A stretch of 64,000 bases of DNA, from assembly GCF_905147365.1 (NCBI RefSeq), contig NC_056415.1, positions 15,952,001-16,016,000 on the forward strand, in the 5' to 3' direction. The notes under the pieces were generated by a model. That model was not told the origin of the DNA. It searched no databases and was given only the letters and a program-made list of their open reading frames with translations. The DNA comes from Aricia agestis (lineage: Eukaryota > Arthropoda > Insecta > Lepidoptera > Lycaenidae). Positions 10,681-21,659 of the stretch are shown one piece after another; positions within the stretch are counted from its first letter, which is position 1, and the number at the start of each line of letters is the position of its first letter. The translations under genes and the position numbers were made by a program.

Positions 10681-10841
10681 ACATTAGATCCGAAGGACGG
10701 CGCTATCATCGCATTCAATATTATTCTATTTCAATTTTAGTTTGTCCTGACAGATGGTGCTACGATTAATTTGAAAAAAAATTTGTTATTCAATTCATGT
10801 GCTGATTAAAATATTAAATAAATAACACATAGGCTACAATT

Positions 10842-11275
10842 TTAACCGACTTTCAAAATGGGGGAGGTGTTATGTTCGTTTTCTTATATTCAACGATTAC
10901 TCCGCCGTTTGTTAACCGATTTTCAAAATTTTTCTTTTGGTATATAGGGTATCATCCCAATTTGGTATTATATTGAGAAAAGTGGTGATCTGATGAAGGA
11001 TCCATAAGTAATCGAGGGAACTCCTCAAAACTTATAGGGAAACATATGGTGACTTCGGTTTCGTGAGAAGTATTCTAAGCATATGCTACCAACAAGTAAG
11101 ATTTTGCACCGAGATATACCTGATATACCGTGGTTCGGAAGGTGCTGAGAGAACTCCAGATTCTTTATAGATACAAGTTTGGGAGTTTCGGCGTTGTTTT
11201 AAGAACAGAAAGCATATGCTACTAGGTATGCAAATTACATTCTTCATCATCATCATCATCATCATCACTACCATA
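10842..11275 (+). mobile_element. AACCGACTTCC repeat (family G)
   Basis: TTTTAACCGACTTTCAAAAT with GGGGGAGG, ATTACTCCGCCGTTTGTTAA, GTATAGGGTATC-like, AATCGAGGGAACTCCTC, GCATATGCTACCAAC and a (CAT)n tract at 11243-11268. Reverse copies at 42175, 42560, 46960 and 49250. Confidence 0.65.
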
Positions 11276-11344
11276 TTATACCATTTCATAGTCTTTTAGA
11301 TCGAGACTCGAGTTTGTCAAGCGATAATTAAAAAAAATCTATAT

Positions 11345-11632
11345 CTACCTTATATTATAAACCTGAAGAGTATGTTTGCTTGAACGCGTCAATCTCAGAA
11401 ACTACAGGTCCGATTTAAAAACTTATCTCAGTGTTAGATAGATCATTTATCGAGTAAGACTCATCATTTATCGAGAAGGTTATATTATATTATTACTCTA
11501 AGACTAATACGACTGAAGAAACTCAGGAAAATGTGGGAAAAACGGGGGAAATATTTTTTATGGGAAAATGTACCTACGGATTCTGTAAAATTTCTAATTT
11601 ACGCGGGCGAAGCCGCGCGGGACATCTAGTTA
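11345..11632 (+). mobile_element. Family H repeat ending GCGAAGCCGCGCGGGACATC
   Basis: Starts near TATTATAAACCTGAAGAGTA-TGTTTGC; contains AATCTCAGAAACTACAGGTC and AGTGTTAGATAG. Ends ACGCGGGCGAAGCCGCGCGG-GACATCTAG. Other copies: 16800 (+) and 27879 (-). Confidence 0.65.
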
Positions 11633-11935
11633 TCATATAATTATATAAAATTCTCGTTATAAAATGTTATATTTACCAAATTTTATATAATAATATGCAT
11701 ATTCAGTAGGTCTGAGAATCGGCTACTGGGTACTTTTTATATTGATAAGTGCATTTGTTCAATAAATAATAGCAAATTATTACAGTTCGAGACTGACGGC
11801 GACCATCGTTTGTGCGACGGGACAGCCGCGATGGTCGTTGCCATGGTGACATACTTATTTAGTCACTTCAATAAAATAATATGGGCGAAATACTTTATAT
11901 AGCAAAACAACGTTTGCCGGGACAGCTAGTTGTAG
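11633..11935 (-). mobile_element. Family F retroposon, reverse copy
   Basis: Reverse complement of the 7774 copy, ending AACGTTTGCCGGGACAGCTA. Directly abuts the end of family H. Confidence 0.65.
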
Positions 11936-13210
11936 TATAATAATATTAGTTATAGCTCGGATATAGCTATCCGCTAGATGGATTTTATTTTAGGTTTCTT
12001 TGCGTTAAGATTAAATTGGGTTTGAACCAAATATCCCGCAAAACATAGTAGTTCTTTCGGGATAGAACTGTAGAGGATAGAAAATAGATTGAGTATTCCC
12101 TGTTCTATTTCTGGAGAGGGTTGGTCATGTCGTAGATGAAATCGCGTAGAACAATCGTGATCGCAAATTGCGGGAGACATTATGACGGGCCGATACAGCC
12201 TGCGTAGTTGGCTTCTGTTCGGGGCTTTATTCTCGTGCCTCGAATGTCATTTCGATTCCTGATCGCGCATGAGTATATAGGCAAAATGAACATTTAAAAT
12301 GTCCTATTTCGATTTTTGATCGCGCATGATTATAATATGGTTAAAAATTAAAATGTACATTTCCCCAGTGTCAGCATTAGGGTCAATTTACATTACAGGG
12401 CCGCGAGGTGTGGCTATGCTTTTTCGCTGCCTGTTATAAATTAGAATGGCTCATTACAAAATGCATCGCGATGCCTTGCGACGTTTCAATGTGAATCGTG
12501 CGTGCGTGAGTCCAACGCCCAGCAGTCAGATTGACAATCGTATTATGAGAATAGGACCCTAGAGCTATTTCACCTGACAGGAACCTTATTCCAAGGATAT
12601 AAGGTTTACTTTCCTACCTAGATTTAACTGTAAACGGACACACGTCCTGCCGTCACATTGACAGGGGAACCTAGATACAATTAACTAGATTTTGCTAGCG
12701 ACTTTGAATGTGTAAAATAAAATAAGAAATAAAAATTGTTTAATTGTTGAATGAAACAAATGTTTTCAGAAAGTCATACGTGTTGCCTATCACCGGTTCG
12801 GGAACTATAACATAAATATTTTCTTTATTGGAACAAAAACAGTTACATGCACATCTTAAAGTAAGTACAATTACAATAAAAGTGATAAATACATAACCCA
12901 CAGCATTGTTCGCGGCGTAACAATACGGCAGGAATATAAGGAATTCACATTTTGATACCTATATAGACAACTATTACGTACTTCCTTTCCTACTATGTAA
13001 CTGATATTTGCATTCTAAAATATCATGTACAACTTTAGAAGTATGCTAGCTTTCTCTTGTTTCATAAATAAATAAATACTTTACAATAAGTTTGGTACTG
13101 CCGAGTTTTAGTGGTATTTTCACATGATCTACACACTATCATCACAGTCAAATTCTGTAACCAATCAAAAATGATGTTTAAAAGATAATATTATTATCTT
13201 GATAAAAAAC
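11936..13210. other. Gene-free; imperfect ~62-bp duplication at 12252-12340
   Basis: ATTTCGATTCCTGATCGCGC and TTTCGATTTTTGATCGCGC are repeated about 60 bp apart. 12795-12820 holds ATCACCGGTTCGGGAACTAT, shared with the non-LTR 3' end at 25725, so this may be the edge of another old copy. No coding potential recognised. Confidence 0.4.
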
Positions 13211-13550
13211 AAAAATACCGCACTCAGAGATGAATATTAATAATTACTGAATGAAGATTTTGTTTGACATACTGTATTATCTGTTAAACTATTGGTTAAA
13301 CTCTTCATTCATTTGAAGTTTACTTTAAGCCCGGCCGCACATTGTCCGAAATTTCTGATCAGAAACAGTTGAACGTCGGCGCTGTCTCTTACATTTTGTA
13401 CTGAGCCGAGTGAGCTCGAACTCGCCGGAAGGATATTTCGGATAGTGTGCGGGGTGGCGGTCCGGCGAAATTCAACTGTTTCTGATCAGAATTCGGACAA
13501 TGTGCGGCCGGGTTAAAAGTCATTGAGCGTCTCTGAGTGCGGTCATTACT
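13211..13550. repeat. ACCGCACTCAGAGA inverted repeat, interrupted
   Basis: ACCGCACTCAGAGA (about 13217) and TCTCTGAGTGCGGT (about 13533) face each other, with the 185-bp Harbinger MITE inserted between. Probably an older MITE. Confidence 0.4.
13329..13513 (-). mobile_element. Harbinger-type MITE, copy 2 (185 bp)
   Basis: Same 185 bp as 5570-5754 but inverted. Flanked by TAA at 13326-13328 and 13514-13516. The last base of one terminal repeat differs. Confidence 0.85.
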
Positions 13551-13600
13551 GCCATATTATTTTTTACCTTGCAAAAATTATGCATCTATTTCTTAAGGTG

Positions 13601-13811
13601 GCTTTCGGATCTTTGCCGCGAGCGACCGCGACCGACGAAAATTCAAACGAAATGCCACTTTATGACATAGGCGATAGACGATGACACTTATATTCTATGG
13701 AATATTATATGGAATATAAGTGTCATTTTCTACTGACATTTTGGTGGCGACCCACGCTGCCGCCGGCGGCGGCGTAAAAGCTAGTTGGTAGAGTAAAATG
13801 AAACCTATCGT
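13601..13811. mobile_element. Family K copy, one end
   Basis: AAGGTGGCTTTCGGATCTTT-GCCGCGAGCGACCGCGACCG, then a nested short inverted repeat (ACACTTATATTC / GAATATAAGTGT, 13684-13726) and a CCGCCGGCGGCGGCG palindrome. Confidence 0.55.
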
Positions 13812-14158
13812 ATAATGTGGTACCCGGTGAAGGTGATCCAATTATTACTTAGCGTCGTTACTGTCTTACGTGAGATATTTGTCAGCTTTTTACGTCGACC
13901 TTCCCTTAATTCAATGTAAAGGTGGCTTTCGGATCTTTGCCGCGAGCGACCGCGACCGGTGAAAATTCAAATAAAATGCTACTTTAATACGAATTTTATT
14001 TGAATTTTCACCGGTCGCGGTCGCTCGCGGCAGAGATCTGAAAGCCACCTTTACATTGAATTAAGGGAAGGTCGACGTAAAAAGCTGACAAATATCTCAC
14101 GTAAGACAGTAACGACGCTAAGTAATAATTGGATCACCTTCACCGGGTACCACATTAT
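13812..14158. repeat. 347-bp near-perfect palindrome
   Basis: Arms 13812-13977 and 13993-14158 (166 bp each) pair with no net gap around a 15-base centre. I count about two mismatches, both in the GGATCTTTGCC segment. Each arm holds a family K end plus about 105 bp that is not family K elsewhere (from ATAATGTGGTACCCGGTGAA to TTAATTCAATGTAAA). Confidence 0.85.
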
Positions 14159-15037
14159 GTGACTATTTTGACCTCTATGCCTGACATAAGAATCATTCCC
14201 ATAGACAATTTCGACCCTTAGTCAAGTTGCACTCGAGAATTTTGACAGTGAAGTTACATACGAACAAAAATAAATTAATTTTCACATTTTTTCTCATTGC
14301 TAAGACTGGATTTATATGCATCCGTGCATATTACGTAGGTTTTCCGCTGCACCACGAGATCACAAGAAAAATATGTATACGTAATCATTTATACGCAGTC
14401 ACGCTGTCATTTACACACATTATCTCGTGCAAATTAACACCGCTATCAAAATTGTTGTATGCATCTTTACTAAGGGCCCTGAACATAATCTTCAGTCCCG
14501 ACGTAATACCATATAAAAATTCGTCACGTTGATTAAACCACATTTTTCGCCCCCTTGGGCCTTGGTATAACCAGACTGCGAAGCATTTATTTTTATAGAG
14601 TAAACCCCAATTTTTTCTCCCATCATTTAAGTGAATTGCGAATTTTTGCTTAGTGAATATCCGCGTCGTAAGTTTTTCTCGAATTTCCATGTTAGGGTGA
14701 TTGCACATTTATCAGCACGCACGAACCGAACGCGCCGCAATTTAGAATTCGTTATATGAAATTATGTGAACGCGTGCGGACGAACGTGCCCGCACCTTAT
14801 GCGCCGCATTTCGTGTACTATGCGGTGCGTTCAACGCTTACGGCGCTTATGTACTCACACATGTGTAATCAGCTTTATAATAACTTCAGCTATACAAAAT
14901 AGCGATGACTTTGGGTTATTTCCCATTCTCAACTTCATTTGCTTCTTACATTTTGCAGTGCGTAACTTTCTAACTTATTGAGTGTTTCTCTACGATGCAA
15001 TGCAGTAAGGTAAAGTAAGTATTATAATAATAATAGT
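14159..15037. other. Gene-free; opposed 101/107-aa frames rejected
   Basis: Frames at 14227-14532 (+) and 14385-14708 (-) overlap and neither shows a domain. GC-rich CGCACGAACCGAACGCGCCG at 14718 may be a repeat end; not resolved. Confidence 0.4.
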
Positions 15038-15039
15038 AA

Positions 15040-15205
15040 TAGACGACACTCGCAACTCTGTTGCGACGAAATTCGTTTATTTCACGGAAACCGTACATTT
15101 TTTGGGATATCCATACCAAATTTCATAAAATCAGTTGAGTGGTTTAGGTGTGAAGAGGTGACAGACAGACAGAATCACTTTCCCATTTATAATATTAGTA
15201 TGGAT
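15040..15205 (+). mobile_element. Family D copy, internally deleted
   Basis: ACGACACTCGCAACTCTGTT to ATAATATTAGTATGGATT. The segment between GGGATA and CCATACCAAAT is missing. Confidence 0.6.
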
Positions 15206-15413
15206 TTTATAACAAAAGCAGGGCTTTCAAACAATTCATAAGAAATCTCTTATTTTAAGTTTTTCTCTATAAACTAGTTATGTGTACATAAATTATTAAA
15301 TAAATAAATAAAATAAATGTAAAACCTTGTCAGCTACATTCAAAATAACTTGTAATTTCAACTTCTAAACATACCTTTATCAAAATAGTCGAAACGTCAA
15401 GAAGTATTACAAT

Positions 15414-15715
15414 CATAAAGTTAATATACCTAGCGGAATAGAGCAACAATCTCGAGCTGTCTAACGTAACCAAAATTGGTTTTCATCTGTGTGAAAAATA
15501 TGTGTACGTATACGTATACACTTACACAAGCATGATTGAACTTGAATTCTATGAGATTAAATTGTCAACGTGCGGCACGTGCCGACTGGACGTCAAAAAA
15601 AGAATGCTGCTGTCATGTATCACACGTCTCTTTTTACCACGCAGTGTTACTGATAGTGACATCTCTCTTGCTCAGGCCTTTGTTTCTCTATTCCGCTAGG
15701 TGTATTAACTTTATG
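15414..15715 (+). mobile_element. hAT-like MITE, copy 2
   Basis: Same element as 8-304, with ends CATAAAGTTAATATACCTAG and CTAGGTGTATTAACTTTATG. ATTACAAT (15406-15413) and TTTACAAT (15716-15723) form a 7/8 matching 8-bp duplication. Confidence 0.8.
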
Positions 15716-15725
15716 TTTACAATGT

Positions 15726-16235
15726 AACTAGACTCGGGAAGACTAGATGAATGGGCCCCACCACCTCTGCCTCTTTGAGCTCCACTCGTGGAAACACCAC
15801 ATTCCACACTCCGCGACGATATGCTGGAACACCTAGCACATCGTGGCCTAGCCGATAGCTCGATGTCATCCGAGCTCCCCTGCTAAGGCGGGACGTCGTG
15901 ACCATGGGCCTTTGGTCTCCGTCTCGGCCTTCTCCGAGGATCAACCGCCTCCGCCTCTCCTTCGACGACATCACCGCTTGAGCGAATGTCTCGACTGCCC
16001 TCCAAAAGTATTGGCTGTCCAGCATCGTACGAACGATGGACGGCAGCGTGATGTCGGGTCCAATAGTGCCCTGGTAGGGCCACTCTTTGACTGCTCCAAG
16101 CGGGACAGACGAGCAACGTGTGCTGCGCCGTGTCCCGGTCGTCACTGCAATGATAGCAAGCAGTGTTTTGCTCGCGTCTGGTTCGGCTTCGATATCCCAC
16201 GGGATACTGCCGGCAAGGACACACGCGGCACCTGA
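15726..16235 (-). pseudogene. R1-clade non-LTR reverse transcriptase, C-terminal remnant
   Basis: The minus strand near 16225-16090 gives CYHCSDDRDTAQHTLLVCPA, a C-x2-C-x8-H-x4-C knuckle followed by PAW. This is typical of the C-terminus of R1-type (R1/TRAS/SART) reverse transcriptases. A frameshift near 16080 moves the continuation (TLPSIVRTMLDSQYFWRAVE, FAQAVMSSKE) to another frame. The upstream polymerase domain is absent, so this is a 5'-truncated, frameshifted copy. It begins ten bases after the hAT-like MITE. Clade assignment rests on remembered motif shape. Confidence 0.7.
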
Positions 16236-16302
16236 TTGAACCTGATTGACCCGGTTTCTAGTTATATTCTAATCATTGCCACCCATCAAAATTCTACATT
16301 TT

Positions 16303-16450
16303 AGGGTCAATTAAGACCGCAACGCGACGCTTAGATGCATTTCTAAAATATGGATTTGACAGATTCGCAAGACGTCTCACGCGATTGAAATCTGTCAATT
16401 CAATACAAATTTTGAAATGCATCAATCACGTTGCGGTCTGAATTGACCCT
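16303..16450. mobile_element. AGGGTCAATT palindromic MITE
   Basis: AGGGTCAATTAAGACCGCAA at the left mirrors TTGCGGTCTGAATTGACCCT at the right; ATGCATTT inner blocks also pair. A half copy lies at 27364-27460 and a loose relative near 12371. Possible TT/TTA flanks; duplication not certain. Confidence 0.7.
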
Positions 16451-16799
16451 TTACGGAATAAGGTACTAATTAAGTTGGTTTATTTTCTCCCTAACAGTAA
16501 AGTTAGTAAAAGGTGCGCTATCTCCGGGTTACAGTTCCGTCTCACGGCACAAAGGGAGCCAGCCATGTGTAGCCAAGTCGATATGAGGCTTAATGAATAT
16601 AATATAGCTCAGCGCTCGTCAAATGTGATTCTTGTAGCGGAAACTGTGTTTTGTTATATTTAGGCAATATTATAACTAAAATAATCAGCTGTAAAAACAA
16701 AATATGTTTATTTTAGAAACAAGAAAGAAGACTGTGACTGTGACAATGTAGTGGAGTGCAGTAGGTACTCTCAGAGTAACTTATCTATACTCGTACTGA

Positions 16800-17312
16800 A
16801 TATTATTATAAAGCGGAAAAGTTTGTTTGTTTGAACGCGGTAATCTCAGAAACTACTGGTCTGATTTGAAAAATTCTTTCAGTGTTAGATAGACCATTTA
16901 TTGACAAAGACTATAGGCTATATTTTATCACGCTAAGACTAATAGAAGCGAAGAAATAGATGAAAATGTGGAAAAAAACGGGGGGAAATTATTTGAAAGG
17001 GCTTATTTGAACGTGCTAATCTTAGGAACTTCTGGTCCGATTTGAAAAATTATTTCAGTGTTAGATAGCCCATTCATTTAGAAAGGCTTTAAGCTATATT
17101 TTATCACACTAAGACTAATAGGAGCGCAGAAATAGAGGAAAATGTGGATAAAACGGAGGAAATTATTTGAAAGGGCTAATCTCACGAACTACTGGAGCAA
17201 TTTTCTGTTATTGAAGGAAGGAAGGGAAGTGAAGGATCATAGGCTATTTTTGTGGACTAATTTGTCTGGGAAATATGTAATTTACGCGGCCGAAGCCGCG
17301 CGGAACGTCTAG
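16800..17312 (+). mobile_element. Family H repeat with internal duplication
   Basis: The block starting TTGAACGCG-GTAATCTCAGAAACTACTGG, with CAGTGTTAGATAG and ACACTAAGACTAATAGGAG, occurs twice in tandem (about 16828-16990 and 17008-17170). Ends CGAAGCCGCGCGGAACGTCT. Confidence 0.65.
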
Positions 17313-17902
17313 TTCAGGCTATATCAATCAATTTAAGTAGGGGTCTGTCGCCTGGGTTTGATATTTCCCGACCAATTACTGTACCGTATTTTACAAATTA
17401 AGTAGGCCCTCAGTCTGCCTATGAGTAAATTTTCGGATAGTACATAAACATCATAAAATCACTTGTTATTTAGTATAACTTGTAACTAATATCCTTCATA
17501 GATCGTTACATAGAATTTGTTAATAACTTGTGTCAGTACCCCAAAATAAACAACAAAGTATTGTATTTGATAAGTCTTTAATCACTTAAATACACGTATT
17601 TTATTATGTAGGTATGCCAAAAGTTTTGATATAATATTGTTTATATTATGATTATAAATATATACAAGTGTTTATCACAATATGAAATGTCTTTAAGAAA
17701 TGATTGCAACACCATCTCAATAATAACAGCCATCTCACTCTGTTTTTAGAACTGATGCTTTTCCCTCCGTTATTTATACAAGAAGGAAGTTGCTATTATA
17801 TTATTCCCTATTTTCATATCCATATCTAACGAAAATATTTTATTAGCTTCGAACATTGGAGAGGATTTTATTAACTCAATGTACATATTATTATTGGATA
17901 AA
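17313..17902. other. Gene-free, AT-rich
   Basis: No repeat or coding feature recognised. Confidence 0.45.
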
Positions 17903-18240
17903 CCTTTTTAGGGTTCCGTACCCAAAGGGTAAAAACGGCATCCTGTTAGTGAGATTTCGATGTCTGTCCGTCTGTCTGTCCGTCTACCTGTCCTTCTGTC
18001 TGTCCGTCTGTCTGTTTGTCTGTCTCCAGGCTGTAACTCAATAACCGCTATAGCTAGACTTCTGAAATTTTCACAGATTATGTATTTCTGTTGCCGCTGT
18101 AACATCAATACTAAAAACAAAATAAAATTAATATTTAAGGGGGGCTCCCGAACAAAACAAAAACACAATTTTTGGCCTTTTTTTCGTCTAAAATGTATGA
18201 ACCCTTCCTGCGCGAGTCCGACTCGCACTTGGCCGATTAT
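17903..18240 (+). mobile_element. Family E repeat, full 3' end
   Basis: TTAGGGTTCCGTACCCAAAG, a TGTCTGTCCGTC microsatellite (17960-18025), AGGCTGTAACTCAATAACCG, GGGGGGCTCCC and the end GCGCGAGTCCGACTCGCACT-TGGCCG. The opposed 108- and 144-aa frames are by-products of the microsatellite. Confidence 0.7.
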
Positions 18241-18778
18241 TATATTACCCGTCACAATACATTTTAGTGTAGCTCGATTGATATAACGAATATAATATCC
18301 ATAACAATACCTTTTTATTCTGATGGGCTTTGTTGTCCCCAATTCCCAAATATGAATGAAATGGGAAGATTTTTATCGTGCGGAAATCGTAAAATATAAT
18401 TTTCTATAAGATATTCAACAACGTGTACTCACATTCTACTTAAAAAGTCTGTGTAAGAGGTTGTTACCTCGTCCGGCTGTGAATGTTCTTAGTAGATTAT
18501 TGATTTGTTTTTCAGTTATTATCATTAATTACTTGATCTATTCAAAGGATTTATTGAATACCAGAATAGGCATTTCTAATCAAAATTACTTGAACAACAT
18601 CCTTATAAATGTAAATGATACTATTGCATAACATATATCAGCTTATATCTTTCTGAAAATATTACATTACGATCTTGAAATAAAAGAAAACCGAAAATCC
18701 ATTATAACAATTGGTTTTCGATTTGGATTAGTAAAATTAGATTGGATGAGCGCTATAGTTTTGTCGCGTAAGGGTGTT
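18241..18778. other. Gene-free spacer
   Basis: Nothing assigned. Confidence 0.4.
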
Positions 18779-18781
18779 TGT

Positions 18782-18903
18782 GCACTACACGGAATTTTAC
18801 CGTTCGGCGTTCATAACTTTCACGTTTGCCACATAAATAAGGTAGGAAATCGAGAAGCCGCGCCGCGCCGGATGGTCAAATTCCGTGTAGTGCACAAACG
18901 CCC
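18782..18903. mobile_element. Short Harbinger-like MITE (122 bp)
   Basis: GGGTGTTTGTGCACTACACG at the left and CGTGTAGTGCACAAACGCCC at the right, one mismatch near the tip, flanked by TAA at 18779-18781 and 18904-18906. Confidence 0.75.
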
Positions 18904-19044
18904 TAATACAGCCTGATATACTGATATTTGAACTTCAATATAATAATCCAAACAAATTCGTTTCTTGCACAAAACAAATATCCATACATAGCAATTTCCT
19001 GAAATCAAACAAATCAGTAAAATCCATACTTCCATACTGATCCT

Positions 19045-19245
19045 TACAAATATTATAAATGCGAAAGTGTGTCTGTCTGTTACCTATTCACACCCAAAAC
19101 ACTGAACTTATTTTGCTGAAATTTGGTATGGAGATACTTTGAGTTCCGGGAAAGGACATAATATGATACTTTTATCCCGGAAAAATGTACGGTTCCGACG
19201 CGATAAACTAATTTTGGTGCAACGGAGTTGCAGGCGTCATCTAGT
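19045..19245 (-). mobile_element. Family D retroposon, good copy
   Basis: TATTATAAATGCGAAAGTGT-GTCTGTCTGTTACC through CATACCAAATTTCAGC (complement) to GCAACGGAGTTGCAGGCGTC-ATCTAG. Confidence 0.7.
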
Positions 19246-19384
19246 GATAAAATCTTAAAAACTTTGATTATCATTTTGCTTTGTTAAGTTTTCTTAAATG
19301 TGGTTTATATGTATGTTCGCTCATAATTCGGGGAGTCTTCTATAAAGATGGACTGAGTTTAATGTGTAATCAGTACTATATTCT

Positions 19385-19428
19385 GGTGTTCTTCTTATAA
19401 TGACAGCTTGTTTAATAAGAAGAACACC
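19385..19428. repeat. Perfect 14-bp inverted repeat
   Basis: GGTGTTCTTCTTAT and its exact complement, 16 bases apart. Confidence 0.6.
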
Positions 19429-19938
19429 TTGTGATTTCTGCAACCGCCAACAACATTTGTAAAGGATAGTATAAATAGATAAATAAAATGGCCATTTTTC
19501 CCATATTATGATACCAAACTATTGAAAGTAGCTAAAAGGAAAGCGAATACAGTTTTCAACACTAAAAGCGATCAAAAAGACTCTAAGCGCTTATTGCAGT
19601 TTTTGTCTCTAATCCTTGAACAATCGCGTGTATAAACATGTACAGAATGTCGGTGTTATCGCGGTATGTCCTGGCTTTTATTCAAAGAATTTGATTTGCA
19701 CTCCAAAAATCAACAGGCGGGTCCACACCAAGCGAGCCGCCTCGGCCGCGGCCCGCCTCGCGCGGTATGCGCCGTACGCTCGCTTGGTGTGGACGTCGCG
19801 TTGCTCGCCCGAGGCGGGCGCATGCTCACGCTCGGCCGAGCCGAGCGGTGTCGGTTTTTTGAAATGCTCAAAGGTGCCTCGGTCGTTTGCCTGGCGCAGT
19901 GTGGACGTCATATGTTTTGGTTTGTGCCGCGGTCAAAA

Positions 19939-20109
19939 ATGAACGATCAGAGTCGACAACTAATAAGTTTATACGCCGCAAATGTATGGCTTTGGGATGC
20001 CAGGGATCCCAATTACACTAACAGAGGGATGAGGGAAGATTCTTGGAGAAAAATCAGCCGCAAAATGAATATTCCTGTTAAGGACCTAAAAAAATGGAGT
20101 CTTTGTTAG
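19939..20109 (+). CDS. Truncated MADF-domain-like ORF
   Basis: Starts at ATG 19939 (in a longer open frame from 19666, whose first 91 codons are GC-rich TIR sequence and unlikely to be translated). Residues 5-52 read as the N-terminal half of a MADF (Myb/SANT-like) DNA-binding domain: LISLYAANVWLWDARDPNY, then REDSWRKISRKMNIPVKDL-KKW. MADF domains continue KKWKNLRD; here the frame ends four codons after KKW. The stop codon lies inside the first unit of a TTAGG tract, so the ORF looks cut off by it. MADF proteins bind DNA and accompany Harbinger transposases. Function in this copy is doubtful; a spliced next exon cannot be excluded, although the donor after TGGA (GTCTTT) is weak. Confidence 0.5.
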   Translation: MNDQSRQLISLYAANVWLWDARDPNYTNRGMREDSWRKISRKMNIPVKDLKKWSLC

Positions 20110-20130
20110 GTTAGGTTAGGTTAGGTTAGA
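20106..20130 (+). repeat. Interstitial (TTAGG)n
   Basis: Four TTAGG units and one TTAGA. TTAGG is the insect telomere repeat. It abuts the MADF-like ORF. Confidence 0.85.
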
Positions 20131-20385
20131 GATTCACGAGACAGACGAGATTCTCCTATTTTTTATAGTTGTGTATAGCAAAATAAAAGCATAAGCTGCC
20201 ACGGCTGTGCGTACACGCGGTGCCATCGTGTCTTTGTGAGCGATGGCTCGGGCTGTTCGAGCGAGGCAACCTTGCTGTGTACGCCCGTCCGCCTCGCCCT
20301 CGGCGAACATGCCTCGCCCGCGGCTGCTCGCTTGCCGCGCGCGGCGGGCCTCGGCCGAGGCGGCTCGCTTGGTGGGGCACCCGCC

Positions 20386-21218
20386 TAACTATACACGCTG
20401 TTTGCTTTGCACAATAATTAGTTACCAAAATATTTTGTTCTATTAGAATTTCATATTTATACTATTATTGTGAAGATTTATCTGCATTGAATAATCTAGG
20501 CTTTCAGTCTAGTTCCATTAGACAATAACGACAGTGAGATTAATCAATTACCTAAGTAAGCGAAGTAAAAAATATTAATCCTTCAATCGTGTATTCTTGG
20601 AAATCTATTGTTCTATTGTGTCTCGCTCACCGGTGAGCTTATGGGGCTTGATGGGTTAGGGATATTTCTAGCATCATGTTAATAATGTGTGAGGCTAGGA
20701 CTAGGACTAGTTTATTTTCGAAGTAATGTCCTGAATAAAATTCAGCTGTAAGTTTTAGGCTACGAATAATAAAAACGTTTTAGGGGAATTTTCTTTTGTG
20801 CCAATTTAGTCCAGTCTCGAACTTATAAATCAAACCGTGCAAGGCACCATGTTTTGGAAATATCAAAAGCTACTAATAGTTCGCGGACCAACAGTTAAGA
20901 ACCACTGATTCTCGTCACATAAGTAATAAAATATTGAACGTATATGATATTTCACATTACACCCGTATCACTCACTTTCAGCCCGACATAATCTTTTAAT
21001 TCCAGTAGTTGACGCGCTGTGTTCAACATAATGAGGGATCATAATGTGCAGGCTCATTTGAGCCGTGACGTCACTTTCGGTAGACGTCGTTAGTCATTAA
21101 AGGCCCCACGTTGCGCCACGATGGATAAATATGATTGTCACCATGATTGTAAAGATTTTTATGACATGTACAATTGAAGTCATCGAGGATATAGTGTTTG
21201 AATTCACACTGCCTGCCG
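20386..21218. other. Gene-free spacer
   Basis: No recognised element. CGTGACGTCACTTTCGG at 21064 is palindromic in part only. Confidence 0.4.
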
Positions 21219-21427
21219 AGTATACGCCAACGAGATATCACACTGTCGAGATAATTAAAAATTACTCGTCTCATAATGTCGAAATCTCGACAAAACGCTA
21301 TAAAATGTGTTATTTCGATGATAGATCTACGCGAGAAAAAATGTTTGTCATGCTAGGGGCTAGGGGAGACAAGCCATCAAACATCGAGAAAACAATATGT
21401 AGAGTGAGATATCTCGTTGGCGTATGC
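21219..21427. mobile_element. TIR MITE, TACGCCAACGAGATATC ends
   Basis: TATACGCCAACGAGATATCA at the left and GATATCTCGTTGGCGTATG at the right are inverted; also internal CGAAATCTCGACAAAACG. A 99-aa frame spans it but shows no domain. Confidence 0.5.
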
Positions 21428-21659
21428 TAAGCACGCTGGGCAGTGGGCACATAACGCTGCGTGTAACAATACTTTGGCGGTACAACCAGAGATACAGCCC
21501 TGCATCGTGCTATCGATGTTTCTGAGATCGGCAAGATGGGCTTATTTTTATCGCGTTGAAATTCCAACAGGATTCCAAGCACAGACAGATACATCTATAT
21601 CAGTTCAAAATTACCTATTAATTATTTCTGAAGGTGTAATGCAAATTAACCATAATTTA

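Larger units (their letters stand above)
19716..20385 (+). mobile_element. GC-rich TIR element carrying a MADF-like ORF
   Basis: The left end GGCGGGTCCACACCAAGCGA-GCCGCCTCGGCC and the right end (complement GGCGGGTGCCCCACCAAGCG-AGCCGCCTCGGCC) form ~50-bp inverted repeats. Subterminal regions repeat CTCGCTTGG and CGCCCGAGGCGGGC motifs. GC content is far above the flanks. PIF/Harbinger elements often carry a Myb/MADF-type protein, so that superfamily is the best guess. No clean target duplication was seen. Confidence 0.6.

Noticed and set aside
14385..14708. 107-aa minus frame
   Set aside because: Opposed by an equally long plus frame; no motif.
17908..18342. 144-aa minus frame
   Set aside because: Its arginine-rich part is the TGTC microsatellite of family E read in reverse.
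21131..21430. 99-aa plus frame
   Set aside because: Coincides with a MITE bounded by inverted repeats and shows no known domain.
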